DNA of 19,899 nt. Origin: an uncultured Peptoniphilus sp. GTDB taxonomy: Bacteria; Bacillota; Clostridia; Tissierellales; Peptoniphilaceae. A model generated the notes under the pieces. That model did no database searches, was not told where the DNA came from, and saw nothing but the letters and a program-made list of their open reading frames with translations. Positions 12,526 through 19,793 of the stretch are shown here, in pieces. How positions within the stretch are numbered: the stretch's first letter is position 1; each line of letters begins with the position of its first letter. The stretch is from positions 1 to 19,899 of the forward strand of contig NZ_CALUAA010000016.1 in assembly GCF_943913915.1 (NCBI RefSeq), read 5' to 3'. A program made the translations under genes and the position numbers.

Positions 12526-14643
12526 CTATTCTTGTGTTTGCTCACGCCCGATAACCGCTTGCTTTTGTTTCGAGGGTTTTCTTGCGATCCCCCAAATGCA
12601 GGCGATGAGGAGGGCGAAAGCTATACCCGTCCAAAGGGTGAAGGGTTTGCCTTGAATCAGGCCGCCGATTTGGAAGACGACCAATGCCACGGCGTAAGCG
12701 AAGCCCGTTTGGTAAGCCAGGGCGAAGAGTACCCAGAATCTGGATTTCATTTCTTCGCGAATAGCGCCGATGGCGGCAAAGCAAGGTACGTTTAATTGGT
12801 TAAACAGCATAAAGGAGAGGGCGCTTAAGAAAGTAAATTGGCTGATGACGAAGGCGTGTAAGCCGGCGTCGTTGCCGTCGGCAATGCCGCCGATAATGCC
12901 GTAGGTGGATACTACCGCTTCTTTCGCCACAAGGCCTGTTACGCTGGCCACAGTGGCTTGCCAGTTGCCGAAGCCCAAGGGGGTAAAGATGGGAGCCACG
13001 ACTTTTCCGAAACCGGAAAGAATGCTGTCGGTGGATTCCGCAAATTCTACAAATTCGCCGTGTACGGAAATGTTTTGCAGGAACCAAATAACTACGGAAG
13101 CCACGAGGATGACCGTGCCCGCTTTTTTAACGAAGGCCTTGCAGCGTTCCCATACGCTCTTCAATACATTTTCAGCAGAGGGCATATGGTATTCCGGAAG
13201 TTCCATGACGAAGGGGGCCGGATCTCCTTGGAAGATGGAGGTCTTTTTTAAGATAAGGCCCGAAATAATGACGGCCAATATACCCGAGAAGTAGGCGATG
13301 GGCATAAAGTACCAGAATCCGAAGGAGGCGACGAATAAACCGATCAGGTTAACTTTCGCGCCGCAGGGCATAAAGCTCGCCACGACGACGGTCATGCGTC
13401 GGTCGTTTTCATTTTCGATGGTACGGGTGGCCATGATCCCCGGTACGGAACAGCCGGTACCGATAAGGATCGGGATAAAGCTCTTGCCGGAGAGGCCGAA
13501 TTTTCTGAAGATTCTATCTAAGATAAAGGCGATACGGGACATATAGCCCACATCTTCCATAATGGCGAGGAAGAGATAGAGGGTGGCGATTAAGGGCAGG
13601 AAGCCTAAGACCGCGCTGACGCCGGCGAAGATGCCGTCGACGACGAGGGATTCGAGCCAGGGAGAGGTCCCCATGGTTTCCAAAAGGCCGCTTACCGCAT
13701 CGGCGAGATATTCACCGAAGAGGACGTCGTTGACCCAGTCGGTTACCGGTCCCCCTACGACGACGGCACTTACATAGTAAATCGCCGTCATAATAGCTAC
13801 GAAAATGGGAAGTGCCAAAATGCGATTGGTGACGATGGTGTCGATTTTATCGCTGGTGGTCTTTCCTCTCTTACCGGCCTTATAGTTCCCGGTGACGATA
13901 TCCGAAATGGCGCCGTAACGAGCTTCGGTAATAATACCTTCGCCGTCGTCATCGTAGAATTTTTCCAATTCGCCAATGCGATCGGCAATTTTCTTTTCTT
14001 CATCTGCGCTCAAGTTTAACTCGAGTTTGGAGTCCCCTTCGATGAGCTTTAAGGCGTAGAAGCGTTTTGCGTCGATAGCGCCTACTGCCGAGGTGATGTT
14101 GCAAATATCTTCCGCAGCCGATTCTAATTGAGGATCGTAAACGATATGATCTTTTTCATAGCGAGTGCTCGCCGTCTTGACAGCTTCCATCAACCCGTCC
14201 ATATTTTCTTTTTTAAGGGCGGAAATTTCCACTACTTCGGCGCCGAGGGTTTTTGAAAGCCCTTCCCGATCGATCATGTCCCCTTTGTTGCGCACGACGT
14301 CCATGCGGTTCACGGCGACGACCACGGGAATGCCCAGATCCAAGAGCTGGGTGGTTAAGTAAAGATTACGCTCCAGATTGACGCCGTCAATAATATTGAC
14401 GATGACATCAGGCTGCTCATTTAATAAGTATTTACGGCTCACCACTTCTTCCAGTGTGTAGGGAGAGAGAGAATATATGCCGGGCAAGTCGGTAATTTTA
14501 ATGGACGTGTCCTTTTTATACTCCCCTTCTTTTTTCTCTACCGTTACGCCGGGCCAGTTACCCACGTATTGATGGGAGCCGGTCAAGGCATTAAACAAGG
14601 TCGTTTTGCCGCTATTGGGATTTCCCGCCAGTGCAATTCTCAT
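12526..14643 (-). CDS. feoB: Ferrous iron transport protein B
   Basis: FeoB is the membrane Fe2+ importer with a G-protein domain. The 705-residue protein shows G1 GNPNSGKT (7-14), G2 Thr34 in GVTVE, G3 DLPG (52-55), G4 NRMD (112-115) and G5 SALK (about 141), then a helical GDI-like spacer. The membrane core contains two Gate repeats and the conserved Cys-bearing motifs GCSVPGIMATRT and PCGAK. Length and order are normal and no frameshift is seen. It overlaps feoA by four bases (ATGA), so translation is coupled. The C-terminus has the extra pair of helices common in Firmicutes. The cell uses this operon for iron in anaerobic, Fe2+-rich settings. No sure Fur box is visible at the operon promoter. 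Confidence 0.97.
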   Translation of the reverse strand: MRIALAGNPNSGKTTLFNALTGSHQYVGNWPGVTVEKKEGEYKKDTSIKITDLPGIYSLSPYTLEEVVSRKYLLNEQPDVIVNIIDGVNLERNLYLTTQLLDLGIPVVVAVNRMDVVRNKGDMIDREGLSKTLGAEVVEISALKKENMDGLMEAVKTASTRYEKDHIVYDPQLESAAEDICNITSAVGAIDAKRFYALKLIEGDSKLELNLSADEEKKIADRIGELEKFYDDDGEGIITEARYGAISDIVTGNYKAGKRGKTTSDKIDTIVTNRILALPIFVAIMTAIYYVSAVVVGGPVTDWVNDVLFGEYLADAVSGLLETMGTSPWLESLVVDGIFAGVSAVLGFLPLIATLYLFLAIMEDVGYMSRIAFILDRIFRKFGLSGKSFIPILIGTGCSVPGIMATRTIENENDRRMTVVVASFMPCGAKVNLIGLFVASFGFWYFMPIAYFSGILAVIISGLILKKTSIFQGDPAPFVMELPEYHMPSAENVLKSVWERCKAFVKKAGTVILVASVVIWFLQNISVHGEFVEFAESTDSILSGFGKVVAPIFTPLGFGNWQATVASVTGLVAKEAVVSTYGIIGGIADGNDAGLHAFVISQFTFLSALSFMLFNQLNVPCFAAIGAIREEMKSRFWVLFALAYQTGFAYAVALVVFQIGGLIQGKPFTLWTGIAFALLIACIWGIARKPSKQKQAVIGREQTQE

Positions 14644-14885
14644 CGGCTAGCCTCCTCTTCATCGATTTCAGTAACTTCTACTAATTCGGCGTCGGCTTTT
14701 CTCAGGCTAAGTTCATAGCCGCGTACCGTTATCTGAATGGGATCGCCCAAAGGAGCGAACTTACGCACGAATATTGTGGTGTTTTTCGTAATACCCATGT
14801 CCATAATGCGACGTTTTAAGGGACCCTTCCCCGTAATTTTATCGACGCAATAGGATTTATTTACTTCTGCTTGACTTAAATTCAT
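14640..14885 (-). CDS. feoA: FeoA-domain protein (81 aa)
   Basis: A small SH3-like cytoplasmic protein needed for FeoB function. Key features are GKGPLKRRIMDMGI (about 19-32), the conserved region in which a helix packs against the barrel, then TIFVRKFAPLGDPI and ITVRGYELSLRKADAELVEV, the typical strands. It ends in an acidic tail (EIDEEEASR). The ATG at 14885 starts MNLSQAEVNK. Its stop overlaps the feoB start (ATGA), and 8 bases separate it from the other FeoA-type gene upstream. It is the canonical FeoA of the pair, being closest in motif to the family. Confidence 0.93.
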   Translation of the reverse strand: MNLSQAEVNKSYCVDKITGKGPLKRRIMDMGITKNTTIFVRKFAPLGDPIQITVRGYELSLRKADAELVEVTEIDEEEASR

Positions 14886-14893
14886 TGTTCACC

Positions 14894-15118
14894 TCACGCA
14901 CTGACGCGAATACATTCCGCTAAATCTTTTCCAAGGCCGATGCGTACCCCTTTGACGATGACGATAACCGAGCTCTGTACATCGCTTACGACACGAAGAT
15001 TGGCACCTTCTACAAAACCTAAGTTTTGCAAATGAGTGATCTGTGTCTTATCGAGTTTTCGATCGCGAATTTTTAGAACCTTCAGGTCTACATCCTTCGG
15101 TGCTAAAAGTAAATTCAT
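14894..15118 (-). CDS. feoA: Second FeoA-domain protein (74 aa), first gene of the feo operon
   Basis: A second, more divergent FeoA-type SH3-like protein: MNLLLAPKDVDLKVLKIRDRK, then HLQNLGFVEGANLRVVSD (the helix and turn that match FeoA's L-x-x-x-G-[IF]), then VIVIVKGVRIGLGKDLAECIRV. It lacks the basic RRI stretch seen in the other copy. The ATG at 15118 has GGAGG seven bases upstream. An ATG at 15181 is in frame but lies in the promoter leader and would add 21 non-family residues. Tandem FeoA proteins are common in clostridial feo operons, where they may act as partners or paralogous regulators. It follows the operon promoter directly. Confidence 0.88.
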   Translation of the reverse strand: MNLLLAPKDVDLKVLKIRDRKLDKTQITHLQNLGFVEGANLRVVSDVQSSVIVIVKGVRIGLGKDLAECIRVSA

Positions 15119-15197
15119 ATGTATTCCTCCGATCTTGTTGATACCCGTTATCAGCGTTGGCCGAAAAAAAAGATATCTCAAAAATCAATAGTATTTC

Positions 15198-15237
15198 TCA
15201 TTAATGAAATTATAACACTCTACATAATTAATGGCAA
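15198..15237 (-). promoter_or_regulatory. feo operon promoter with start-site palindrome
   Basis: Minus-strand TTGCCA (15232-15237), 17-base spacer, TATAAT (15209-15214) with a TG extension: a strong match. A perfect 10-bp palindrome TCATTAATGA (15198-15207) covers the likely start site, where a repressor could bind. It is not a clear Fur or DtxR box by eye. Confidence 0.8.
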
Positions 15238-15330
15238 CAAAATAATAAAGTTTCTCAATTTAGAATACTATTCCCGGTGTAAATCAGATGGTGAGACGAA
15301 AATGCTGAGGCCGAGTTAAAAATGGGGACA

Positions 15331-15366
15331 AAAAAATCGAGCGGCCATCGACCTGCTCGATTTTTG
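15331..15366. terminator. Bidirectional terminator downstream of the YciI-like gene
   Basis: A perfect 11-bp inverted repeat (AAAAATCGAGC, 15332-15342; GCTCGATTTTT, 15355-15365) with a 12-base loop. On the minus strand it ends the three-gene operon. Positions 15238-15330 between it and the feo promoter hold nothing I can identify. Confidence 0.9.
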
Positions 15367-15382
15367 ATTGCGCCGATTTTCT

Positions 15383-15685
15383 TTACTTGAAAAACTGTTC
15401 CACAGTTTTGCTTATGGCGGGCTCCTCGATTTCCACCATACGATATTCCACCACATCTGCCAGGGTCAGGGGATCTTCCTCGAATTTTTGGAGCATATCG
15501 TCGAGATGTTCTCCTTTTCCGATACCCAGGACGCCGTGGGCGCGACCACCCATTATAAGGATGTGGCCGTCTTCCATTCCCTTTTCTAAGAAATTCTCAA
15601 ATTCTTTTCGAAGTTCGCTGTTTTCTTCGTTTTCCAGAGCAAATTGGAAGGTTTTAAATTTACCTTCGATGACATAATACTTCAT
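15383..15685 (-). CDS. YciI-like small protein (dimeric alpha/beta barrel fold)
   Basis: A 100-residue soluble protein. It starts with a beta strand MKYYVIEGKFK, followed by a charged helix (about 18-38), a strand HILIMGGRAHGVLGIG (41-56) and a segment EHLDDMLQKFEEDPLTLADVVEYRMVEI (59-86). The D-P-[LF]-x-x-A-x-[VL]-x-E/x-[YR] arrangement near the C-terminus is characteristic of YciI/YCII proteins, whose function is mostly unknown. The C-terminal helix (AISKTVEQFFK) is extra. Its ATG overlaps the stop of the decarboxylase-like gene (ATGA), with GGAGG just inside that gene, so the two are coupled. The YciI assignment is by pattern; a remote ferredoxin-like-fold relative is possible. Confidence 0.6.
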   Translation of the reverse strand: MKYYVIEGKFKTFQFALENEENSELRKEFENFLEKGMEDGHILIMGGRAHGVLGIGKGEHLDDMLQKFEEDPLTLADVVEYRMVEIEEPAISKTVEQFFK

Positions 15686-17025
15686 GATTCCTCCTTTACG
15701 ACGGTAATACAGCCGTTTGAAATACCTATAGCGTCGGGGTGATCTCTCATATAATTTGCAATCTCTTGAGAGATACGCTCACCATAAGTAATAATGGGGA
15801 TTCCCGGCGGATAGGGTGTGATGGTGTCGGCGGCGATACAACCTATACTTTCCTCTATGGAGAGAGTGCGGGTCGGACTGAAAAAAGCTTTTCTCGGCGA
15901 AAGGGCGATTTCCGCCTTTGGAATCCTCTCGAAACAAAGGGTCTCCGACTCTCCGGTGGGGAGATCTCTCAGCTCTCCGATGAGCTTTCGAAAGTCCTCC
16001 TCCGTATTATAGGGCGACAAAATAGCGAGTGCATAATAACAATCACCCATTTCTAAATGGATACCCCTTTTTGCCAAAGATTCTACGACCTCTTCCCCTT
16101 TTCTCCCCGACATATGAAAGAGAAGTTTCGAGGGATCTTGGGCGATAAGTCCCCTCCCTTCTCGTCGAGGGACGTAGAGATCGCCGACGCTTTTTATAAT
16201 CTCCTCTCGCCAATAGTTTACTCGCTCGTCGTCGTAATGTTCTTCCATGGCAGCGACGGCAAATTCCGATGAGAGCATCATAAGATAGGATGGAGATGTG
16301 GAGAGAAAGTGTTGCATCCCCTTTAAAACTCGGCGCCGGTCTTCTTCTTCCTTCAAATGGAGAAGAGCTGACCCGGTAAGGGCGGGGGCCGTTTTGTGAA
16401 GGGACTGCACTGTGTAATCCGCGTAGTTCACCGCAGAAAATTCCCTAAGATCGCTGAAGGCAAGGTGTGCGCCGTGGGCCTCATCGACAATAAGTTTCCT
16501 CCCGTAGCGGTGGACGATATGGGCAATCTCTTTTAAAGGCAAAATACCTCCGAAATAATCAGGGCTCGTTAAGAATACGGCTTTTATTTCAGGATTATCC
16601 TCCAGTGCTTCTTCAACGGATTCCGGTGTAATGCCTGCAAAAAGTCCTACCTCTTCATCAACTTCCCCTTCCAAATAAGAAAGCTTTAAATCCAAACTTA
16701 CCGCAGCGTGGAAGAGGGAAAGATGACTGTTCCGCTGAACGAGAACCTTATCCCCCGGACTCGTGGCGAGGAAGAGGGCGATTTTTATGGCGGTAGTGGA
16801 GCCTGCGGGTACCATCAGGCTTTGAGCTACCCCGTAGGCTTTTGCTATATTTTCCTGGGACTTTTTAATGCAGTCCTCCGGATTCAGAAGATTGTCGGCG
16901 CCGACAATTTCCGTAATATCGTCCCGTAGATCGAAATCGAAACTTACGCGATTTTTATGGCCGGGCATGGCGAAGTTTCCGTCACCCCGAAAGGATCGGA
17001 GCCGTTCAAAAAGCGGACGCTTCAC
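15682..17025 (-). CDS. PLP-dependent Orn/Lys/Arg decarboxylase-like protein, short form
   Basis: A 447-residue fold-type I PLP enzyme of the ornithine/lysine/arginine decarboxylase family, lacking the N-terminal wing domain of the large inducible enzymes (as in Bacillus SpeA/YaaO-type proteins). Landmarks are AMPGHK (19-24), PAGSTTAIK (73-81), RNSHLS (98-103), DEAHGAH (181-187, with Asp181 to the PLP nitrogen), and the PLP lysine Lys211 in SLHKT (208-212). Most family members have HKS where this has HLS, so substrate preference may differ. The C-terminal part (about 360-447) contains TPYPPGIP, a family hallmark. The start is GTG; its SD is weak, and it lies 1 base after the radical SAM stop, so coupled translation is likely. 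Which amino acid is decarboxylated is unknown. Confidence 0.88.
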   Translation of the reverse strand: MKRPLFERLRSFRGDGNFAMPGHKNRVSFDFDLRDDITEIVGADNLLNPEDCIKKSQENIAKAYGVAQSLMVPAGSTTAIKIALFLATSPGDKVLVQRNSHLSLFHAAVSLDLKLSYLEGEVDEEVGLFAGITPESVEEALEDNPEIKAVFLTSPDYFGGILPLKEIAHIVHRYGRKLIVDEAHGAHLAFSDLREFSAVNYADYTVQSLHKTAPALTGSALLHLKEEEDRRRVLKGMQHFLSTSPSYLMMLSSEFAVAAMEEHYDDERVNYWREEIIKSVGDLYVPRREGRGLIAQDPSKLLFHMSGRKGEEVVESLAKRGIHLEMGDCYYALAILSPYNTEEDFRKLIGELRDLPTGESETLCFERIPKAEIALSPRKAFFSPTRTLSIEESIGCIAADTITPYPPGIPIITYGERISQEIANYMRDHPDAIGISNGCITVVKEES

Positions 17026-17026
17026 G

Positions 17027-17905
17027 TTAATACCCGGTGCGCCTTAAGCGGGCGTTTCGTTGAGCTTCGCTCATATTATCGTAAGCGGCGCGAAGTTTTT
17101 CGAGCATTTCTTCTTTTTCAGCGAAACGGCCGATAATCGGAGCCATATTGTAAGCGTGACCGCCGAAGAAAAGAGCTCTGTCGTTCAGTTCCAAATGTTC
17201 TAAGAGGTGAATTTCCTCGAGGAGAATGTCTCCTTCCGTCAAGGGAATATACTCGCCCCGCATCATCTCCAGCTCCAGTTCCGTTCCCGGATGGACCGAC
17301 GTGGTTAGAGGCGCCACGCTACGGGGCTGGTGTTTGTTTAAGAGGGCCGCCGTCTCCTCGGCGTGAATGAAACTATTCTCTTTCCCGGCGACGCCCGTCA
17401 TGACCATGCAGATCCAGTCGATATTCGCCTCTTCCAGCTTGGCGAGCTCGCGATACTCATCTTCTTGTGTGCAGCCTTTTTTTATACGCTTTAAAGTGGG
17501 ATCGTGGGCTGTTTCAATGCCGATGTAGAGTTGATCATACCCCGCTTTTCGAAGACGCTTTAAATCCTCTACGCTCTTTCTCGTAATATCGAAAATCGAT
17601 GCGTAGCAGGTAATGGTTTCCACATGGGGAAGATAATCGTGGATCCAATCGGCGAGGGTCAGAAGGTATTCCGTATCCAGAATAAAGGGATCGCCGTTCA
17701 AAAGAAAGATTCGATCGATGCGGTCGCTAAATTGGGAAAGCTCCTGAAGATCTGCTAAGATCTGTTCCTTCGGCGCAGGGCGAAACGATACATCTTTATA
17801 CATCGAGCAGTAAGTGCATTGATTGTGTGAGCAGCCGACCGTTACCTCAAGCAGGGGGCTGTAGGCCTCCCGGGGCGGTCGAAATGTTTGTCCTGTGTAG
17901 TGCAT
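17027..17905 (-). CDS. Radical SAM protein with CX4CX2C cluster motif
   Basis: A 292-residue radical SAM enzyme, which binds a [4Fe-4S] cluster and cleaves S-adenosylmethionine. The cluster motif is Cys25, Cys30 and Cys33 (CSHNQCTYC), with four residues between the first two Cys instead of the usual three. LLNGDPF (68-74) fits the SAM-binding GGE region; TCYASIFDI, then YIGIETAHD (about 127-135), match the later strands of the TIM barrel. No SPASM, B12 or TRAM domain is present. The C-terminus ends in a helical Arg-rich stretch (NARLRRTGY). An AAAGGA site precedes the ATG. It is the first gene of a three-gene unit with the PLP decarboxylase-like and YciI-like genes. The reaction is not known; an uncharacterised clostridial family is likely. 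Confidence 0.88.
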   Translation of the reverse strand: MHYTGQTFRPPREAYSPLLEVTVGCSHNQCTYCSMYKDVSFRPAPKEQILADLQELSQFSDRIDRIFLLNGDPFILDTEYLLTLADWIHDYLPHVETITCYASIFDITRKSVEDLKRLRKAGYDQLYIGIETAHDPTLKRIKKGCTQEDEYRELAKLEEANIDWICMVMTGVAGKENSFIHAEETAALLNKHQPRSVAPLTTSVHPGTELELEMMRGEYIPLTEGDILLEEIHLLEHLELNDRALFFGGHAYNMAPIIGRFAEKEEMLEKLRAAYDNMSEAQRNARLRRTGY

Positions 17906-17945
17906 AGTGATCCTTTCTATTATATGATTTCGCTTGTTTACCTTT

Positions 17946-17954
17946 AATATACCA
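17946..17954 (-). promoter_or_regulatory. Extended -10 promoter of the radical SAM operon
   Basis: Minus-strand TGG-TATATT about 40 bases before the start codon. No good -35 is found at proper spacing (a TTGGGA is 23 bases away). A weaker TATAAT (17919-17924) lies too close to the start codon to leave a ribosome binding site. Confidence 0.4.
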
Positions 17955-17996
17955 TGACCCTAGTTTCCTTGCTATCCCAAGCGTTTTTTGTACTAT

Positions 17997-18027
17997 ATAA
18001 AGAAAGGCTCCGTCAAAGGGAGCCTTC
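17997..18027 (-). terminator. Intrinsic terminator after the small membrane protein gene
   Basis: AAGGCTCC (18004-18011) and GGAGCCTT (18019-18026) form an 8-bp stem with a 7-base loop. On the minus strand it is followed by a T-rich but interrupted tract (TTCTTTAT). Confidence 0.75.
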
Positions 18028-18043
18028 ACTTTCTTACTATTTC

Positions 18044-18400
18044 TTATTTTTCTCGGATTAACAATTGTAAAAGAAAGAGCACCAAGGCAAAGATAAGGAT
18101 CACAACCATGCCTTTTAAAAAACTGACGCCGAAAAAAAGCAGGGACAGACCTACGATACTTGCGCCGTTTACCACCGGCCCACCTAATCCGCCGGGACCC
18201 GAATTTTTGTGCGTATAGTTTTTTCGCATCTCATGTCGATAGAGCACAAAACCTATGACAGCGATAACGCAACCCGCTATTTGCTGCACGTCGGTGACCT
18301 GACCGACCATGCCCATAAGGCCTAGGATTTGCCGAAGGGTAAGGGCCAATAAGGCGACGAGGAGATAGGAACGTAATTTTAATAGATGTAATGATTTCAC
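18044..18400 (-). CDS. Small multi-pass membrane protein, function unknown
   Basis: I do not recognise this 118-residue protein. It has about four hydrophobic segments: 11-33, 38-54, 78-95 and 97-115. Between the second and third is a polar, basic loop (YRHEMRKNYTHKN) with a Gly/Pro-rich turn (SGPGGLGGP, 67-75). It ends with a short basic tail (IREK). The start is GTG with a strong GGAGG four bases upstream, so translation is likely. Terminators lie on both sides, and only a weak promoter candidate (TATGAT, 18439-18444) is present, so it may also be read through from the Gate-domain gene upstream. No enzyme or transporter motif is visible. Confidence 0.7.
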   Translation of the reverse strand: MKSLHLLKLRSYLLVALLALTLRQILGLMGMVGQVTDVQQIAGCVIAVIGFVLYRHEMRKNYTHKNSGPGGLGGPVVNGASIVGLSLLFFGVSFLKGMVVILIFALVLFLLQLLIREK

Positions 18401-18462
18401 GGGGCCTCCTAAGAATAAAATATGTTTACTGAAAGTTTATCATACTTTCATCTGTAGGCAAT

Positions 18463-18487
18463 AAAAAACGCAGCTTGCGCTGCGCTT
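18463..18487 (-). terminator. Intrinsic terminator after the Gate-domain gene
   Basis: On the minus strand CGCAGC pairs with GCTGCG around a GCAA (GNRA) tetraloop, followed by six T. The stem is only 6 bp, so partial read-through into the small membrane protein gene is possible. Confidence 0.8.
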
Positions 18488-18490
18488 TTC

Positions 18491-19657
18491 TTATCCTATT
18501 AACATAAAGATCAAGTGGGCCGAAATACCTGCGACGAGACCGCCGATGGTATGGGATAAAATGGCTTTTCCTGCCAAGGGGCGGGAATCCAATGCGTCCA
18601 TCATACCGATGTGGGTACTGAGGTAACCGGACCAGCACATACCCATGGCCGTGAAGACGGCAATGTCGTTGGGGAGTGCGACGCCGGTTTCGATAAAGTT
18701 CGGTACGAGGGAAATGGCCGCACCTACGGCGCCTAATGCCGTGATGGGGAATGCGATCGCTTCGGGAGATTGGAACCCGAATAGGGGTTCGAAGATAAAT
18801 TGCAGCTTTTGTCCTACGAAGGGAAGGAATTTAACGCCTTCATAGGCTGCGCCTGTGTACTCTCCGCTTTCTCCCGGACCGAAGGTGATCATCATAACAA
18901 AAGTACAGACGATAAGGACGCCGGGGATAATGGAAAGACCCATTTCAACGCCAGTCTTGCCCCCTTCGAGGAGAGCGTCCAATGTTCTTTGGAAGAGATT
19001 TCCTTCGCGAATGTAGCGGAATTCGCCCTTCGCTTCCAGATCGTCTACATCCATTTTTTCATCATAAGGCTCTTCGGCCAGATCGCCGTAGTATTTTTTT
19101 GTCTGAGCCGTCATTAAGCGAACACTTACGATGGATCCGATAATAGCGCCCAAATTACCGATAACGGCAGGAGCGATAAATTCCGTTCCCTGAGCTATCA
19201 TAAAGGTGGTTACGATCAACCCCATCCCGAAAGATGTACCCAGGTTACAAAGGGCCGGTACCTGATATTTCTTAAAGTATTGAGTAAATGTCTTGTCCTT
19301 AGCAAAAGATATGATCGCCGGATTATCCGATAAGTAGGTTGCTACTGCCCCTGTAATACTTGCGCCGGGCAGGCCCCAAACAGGTTTCATTAAAGGAGCG
19401 AAGATCTTGTTAATAAGAGCAATTGCGCCGAATTCTGATAAAACGCCGCTAATTGCACCGGCGAGTACCGCCATGGCCATAATTAAAAATACAGTTGAAA
19501 GTAGTAGATCGTGTGCTGTGGCCATCATCGTTTTGAACATCATACCGACGCCCATTTGACGACCGATTAAAGCGAATCCACCGATGAATACGACGAGGAA
19601 TACAAAAGTCTCGAGCCCTATAGCTTTTACTTTTTTCTTGCCGTCCGTGCCATCCAT
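18491..19657 (-). CDS. Gate-domain (nucleoside recognition, YjiH-like) membrane protein
   Basis: A 388-residue membrane protein with about 9-10 hydrophobic helices and two copies of the Gate arrangement, one around GLPGASITGAVATYLSDNPA (95-114) and one in the C-terminal half (PFVGQKLQF, then FQSPEAIAFPITALGAVGA). Its size equals the fused E. coli YjiG plus YjiH. Gate-domain proteins are transporter-like and include nucleoside transporters and FeoB's core, but the substrate of this subgroup is unknown. The middle (about 200-215) is a charged cytoplasmic loop (TKKYYGDLAEEPYDEK). The ATG at 19657 has GGAGG upstream, whereas the in-frame ATG at 19708 adds 17 non-family residues within the leader. 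A strong promoter and a 100-base leader precede it. Confidence 0.8.
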   Translation of the reverse strand: MDGTDGKKKVKAIGLETFVFLVVFIGGFALIGRQMGVGMMFKTMMATAHDLLLSTVFLIMAMAVLAGAISGVLSEFGAIALINKIFAPLMKPVWGLPGASITGAVATYLSDNPAIISFAKDKTFTQYFKKYQVPALCNLGTSFGMGLIVTTFMIAQGTEFIAPAVIGNLGAIIGSIVSVRLMTAQTKKYYGDLAEEPYDEKMDVDDLEAKGEFRYIREGNLFQRTLDALLEGGKTGVEMGLSIIPGVLIVCTFVMMITFGPGESGEYTGAAYEGVKFLPFVGQKLQFIFEPLFGFQSPEAIAFPITALGAVGAAISLVPNFIETGVALPNDIAVFTAMGMCWSGYLSTHIGMMDALDSRPLAGKAILSHTIGGLVAGISAHLIFMLIG

Positions 19658-19670
19658 AAATAACCTCCGT

Positions 19671-19687
19671 GCACTATACCGTAGTGC
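19671..19687 (-). promoter_or_regulatory. Leader hairpin next to the Gate-domain gene's SD
   Basis: GCACTA and TAGTGC with a 5-base loop lie 2 bases upstream of the GGAGG at 19664-19668. Two more small stems are in the same leader: GTACA/TGTAC (19703-19718) and GTCTA/TAGAC (19731-19744). They may affect translation or be protein-binding sites; no known riboswitch is recognised. Confidence 0.4.
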
Positions 19688-19764
19688 TTCTAATTTAAAT
19701 ATGTACAATTACATGTACTGGGATTTGTCTGTCTAAACATAGACGACGATCAATCTTTAAATAT

Positions 19765-19793
19765 ATTATAATTTATTGTCATCATTTAGTCAA
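19765..19793 (-). promoter_or_regulatory. Strong promoter of the Gate-domain gene
   Basis: Minus-strand TTGACT (19788-19793), 17-base spacer, TATAAT (19765-19770). The start near 19758 gives an unusually long leader of about 100 bases. The remaining 19794-19899 is AT-rich with no feature I can support. Confidence 0.85.

Noticed and set aside
12320..12655. Plus-strand reading frames across the small Cys-rich gene and feoB end
   Set aside because: The minus-strand product is a clear FeoB-associated peptide with GGAGG; the plus-strand frames pass through a terminator and have no SD.
15119..15181. Longer N-terminus for the first FeoA (start at 15181)
   Set aside because: The extra residues do not look like FeoA and the ATG at 15118 has a well-placed GGAGG.
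17964..17980. TTGGGA as a -35 for the radical SAM operon
   Set aside because: The spacer to TATATT would be 23 bases, too long; an extended -10 is the better reading.
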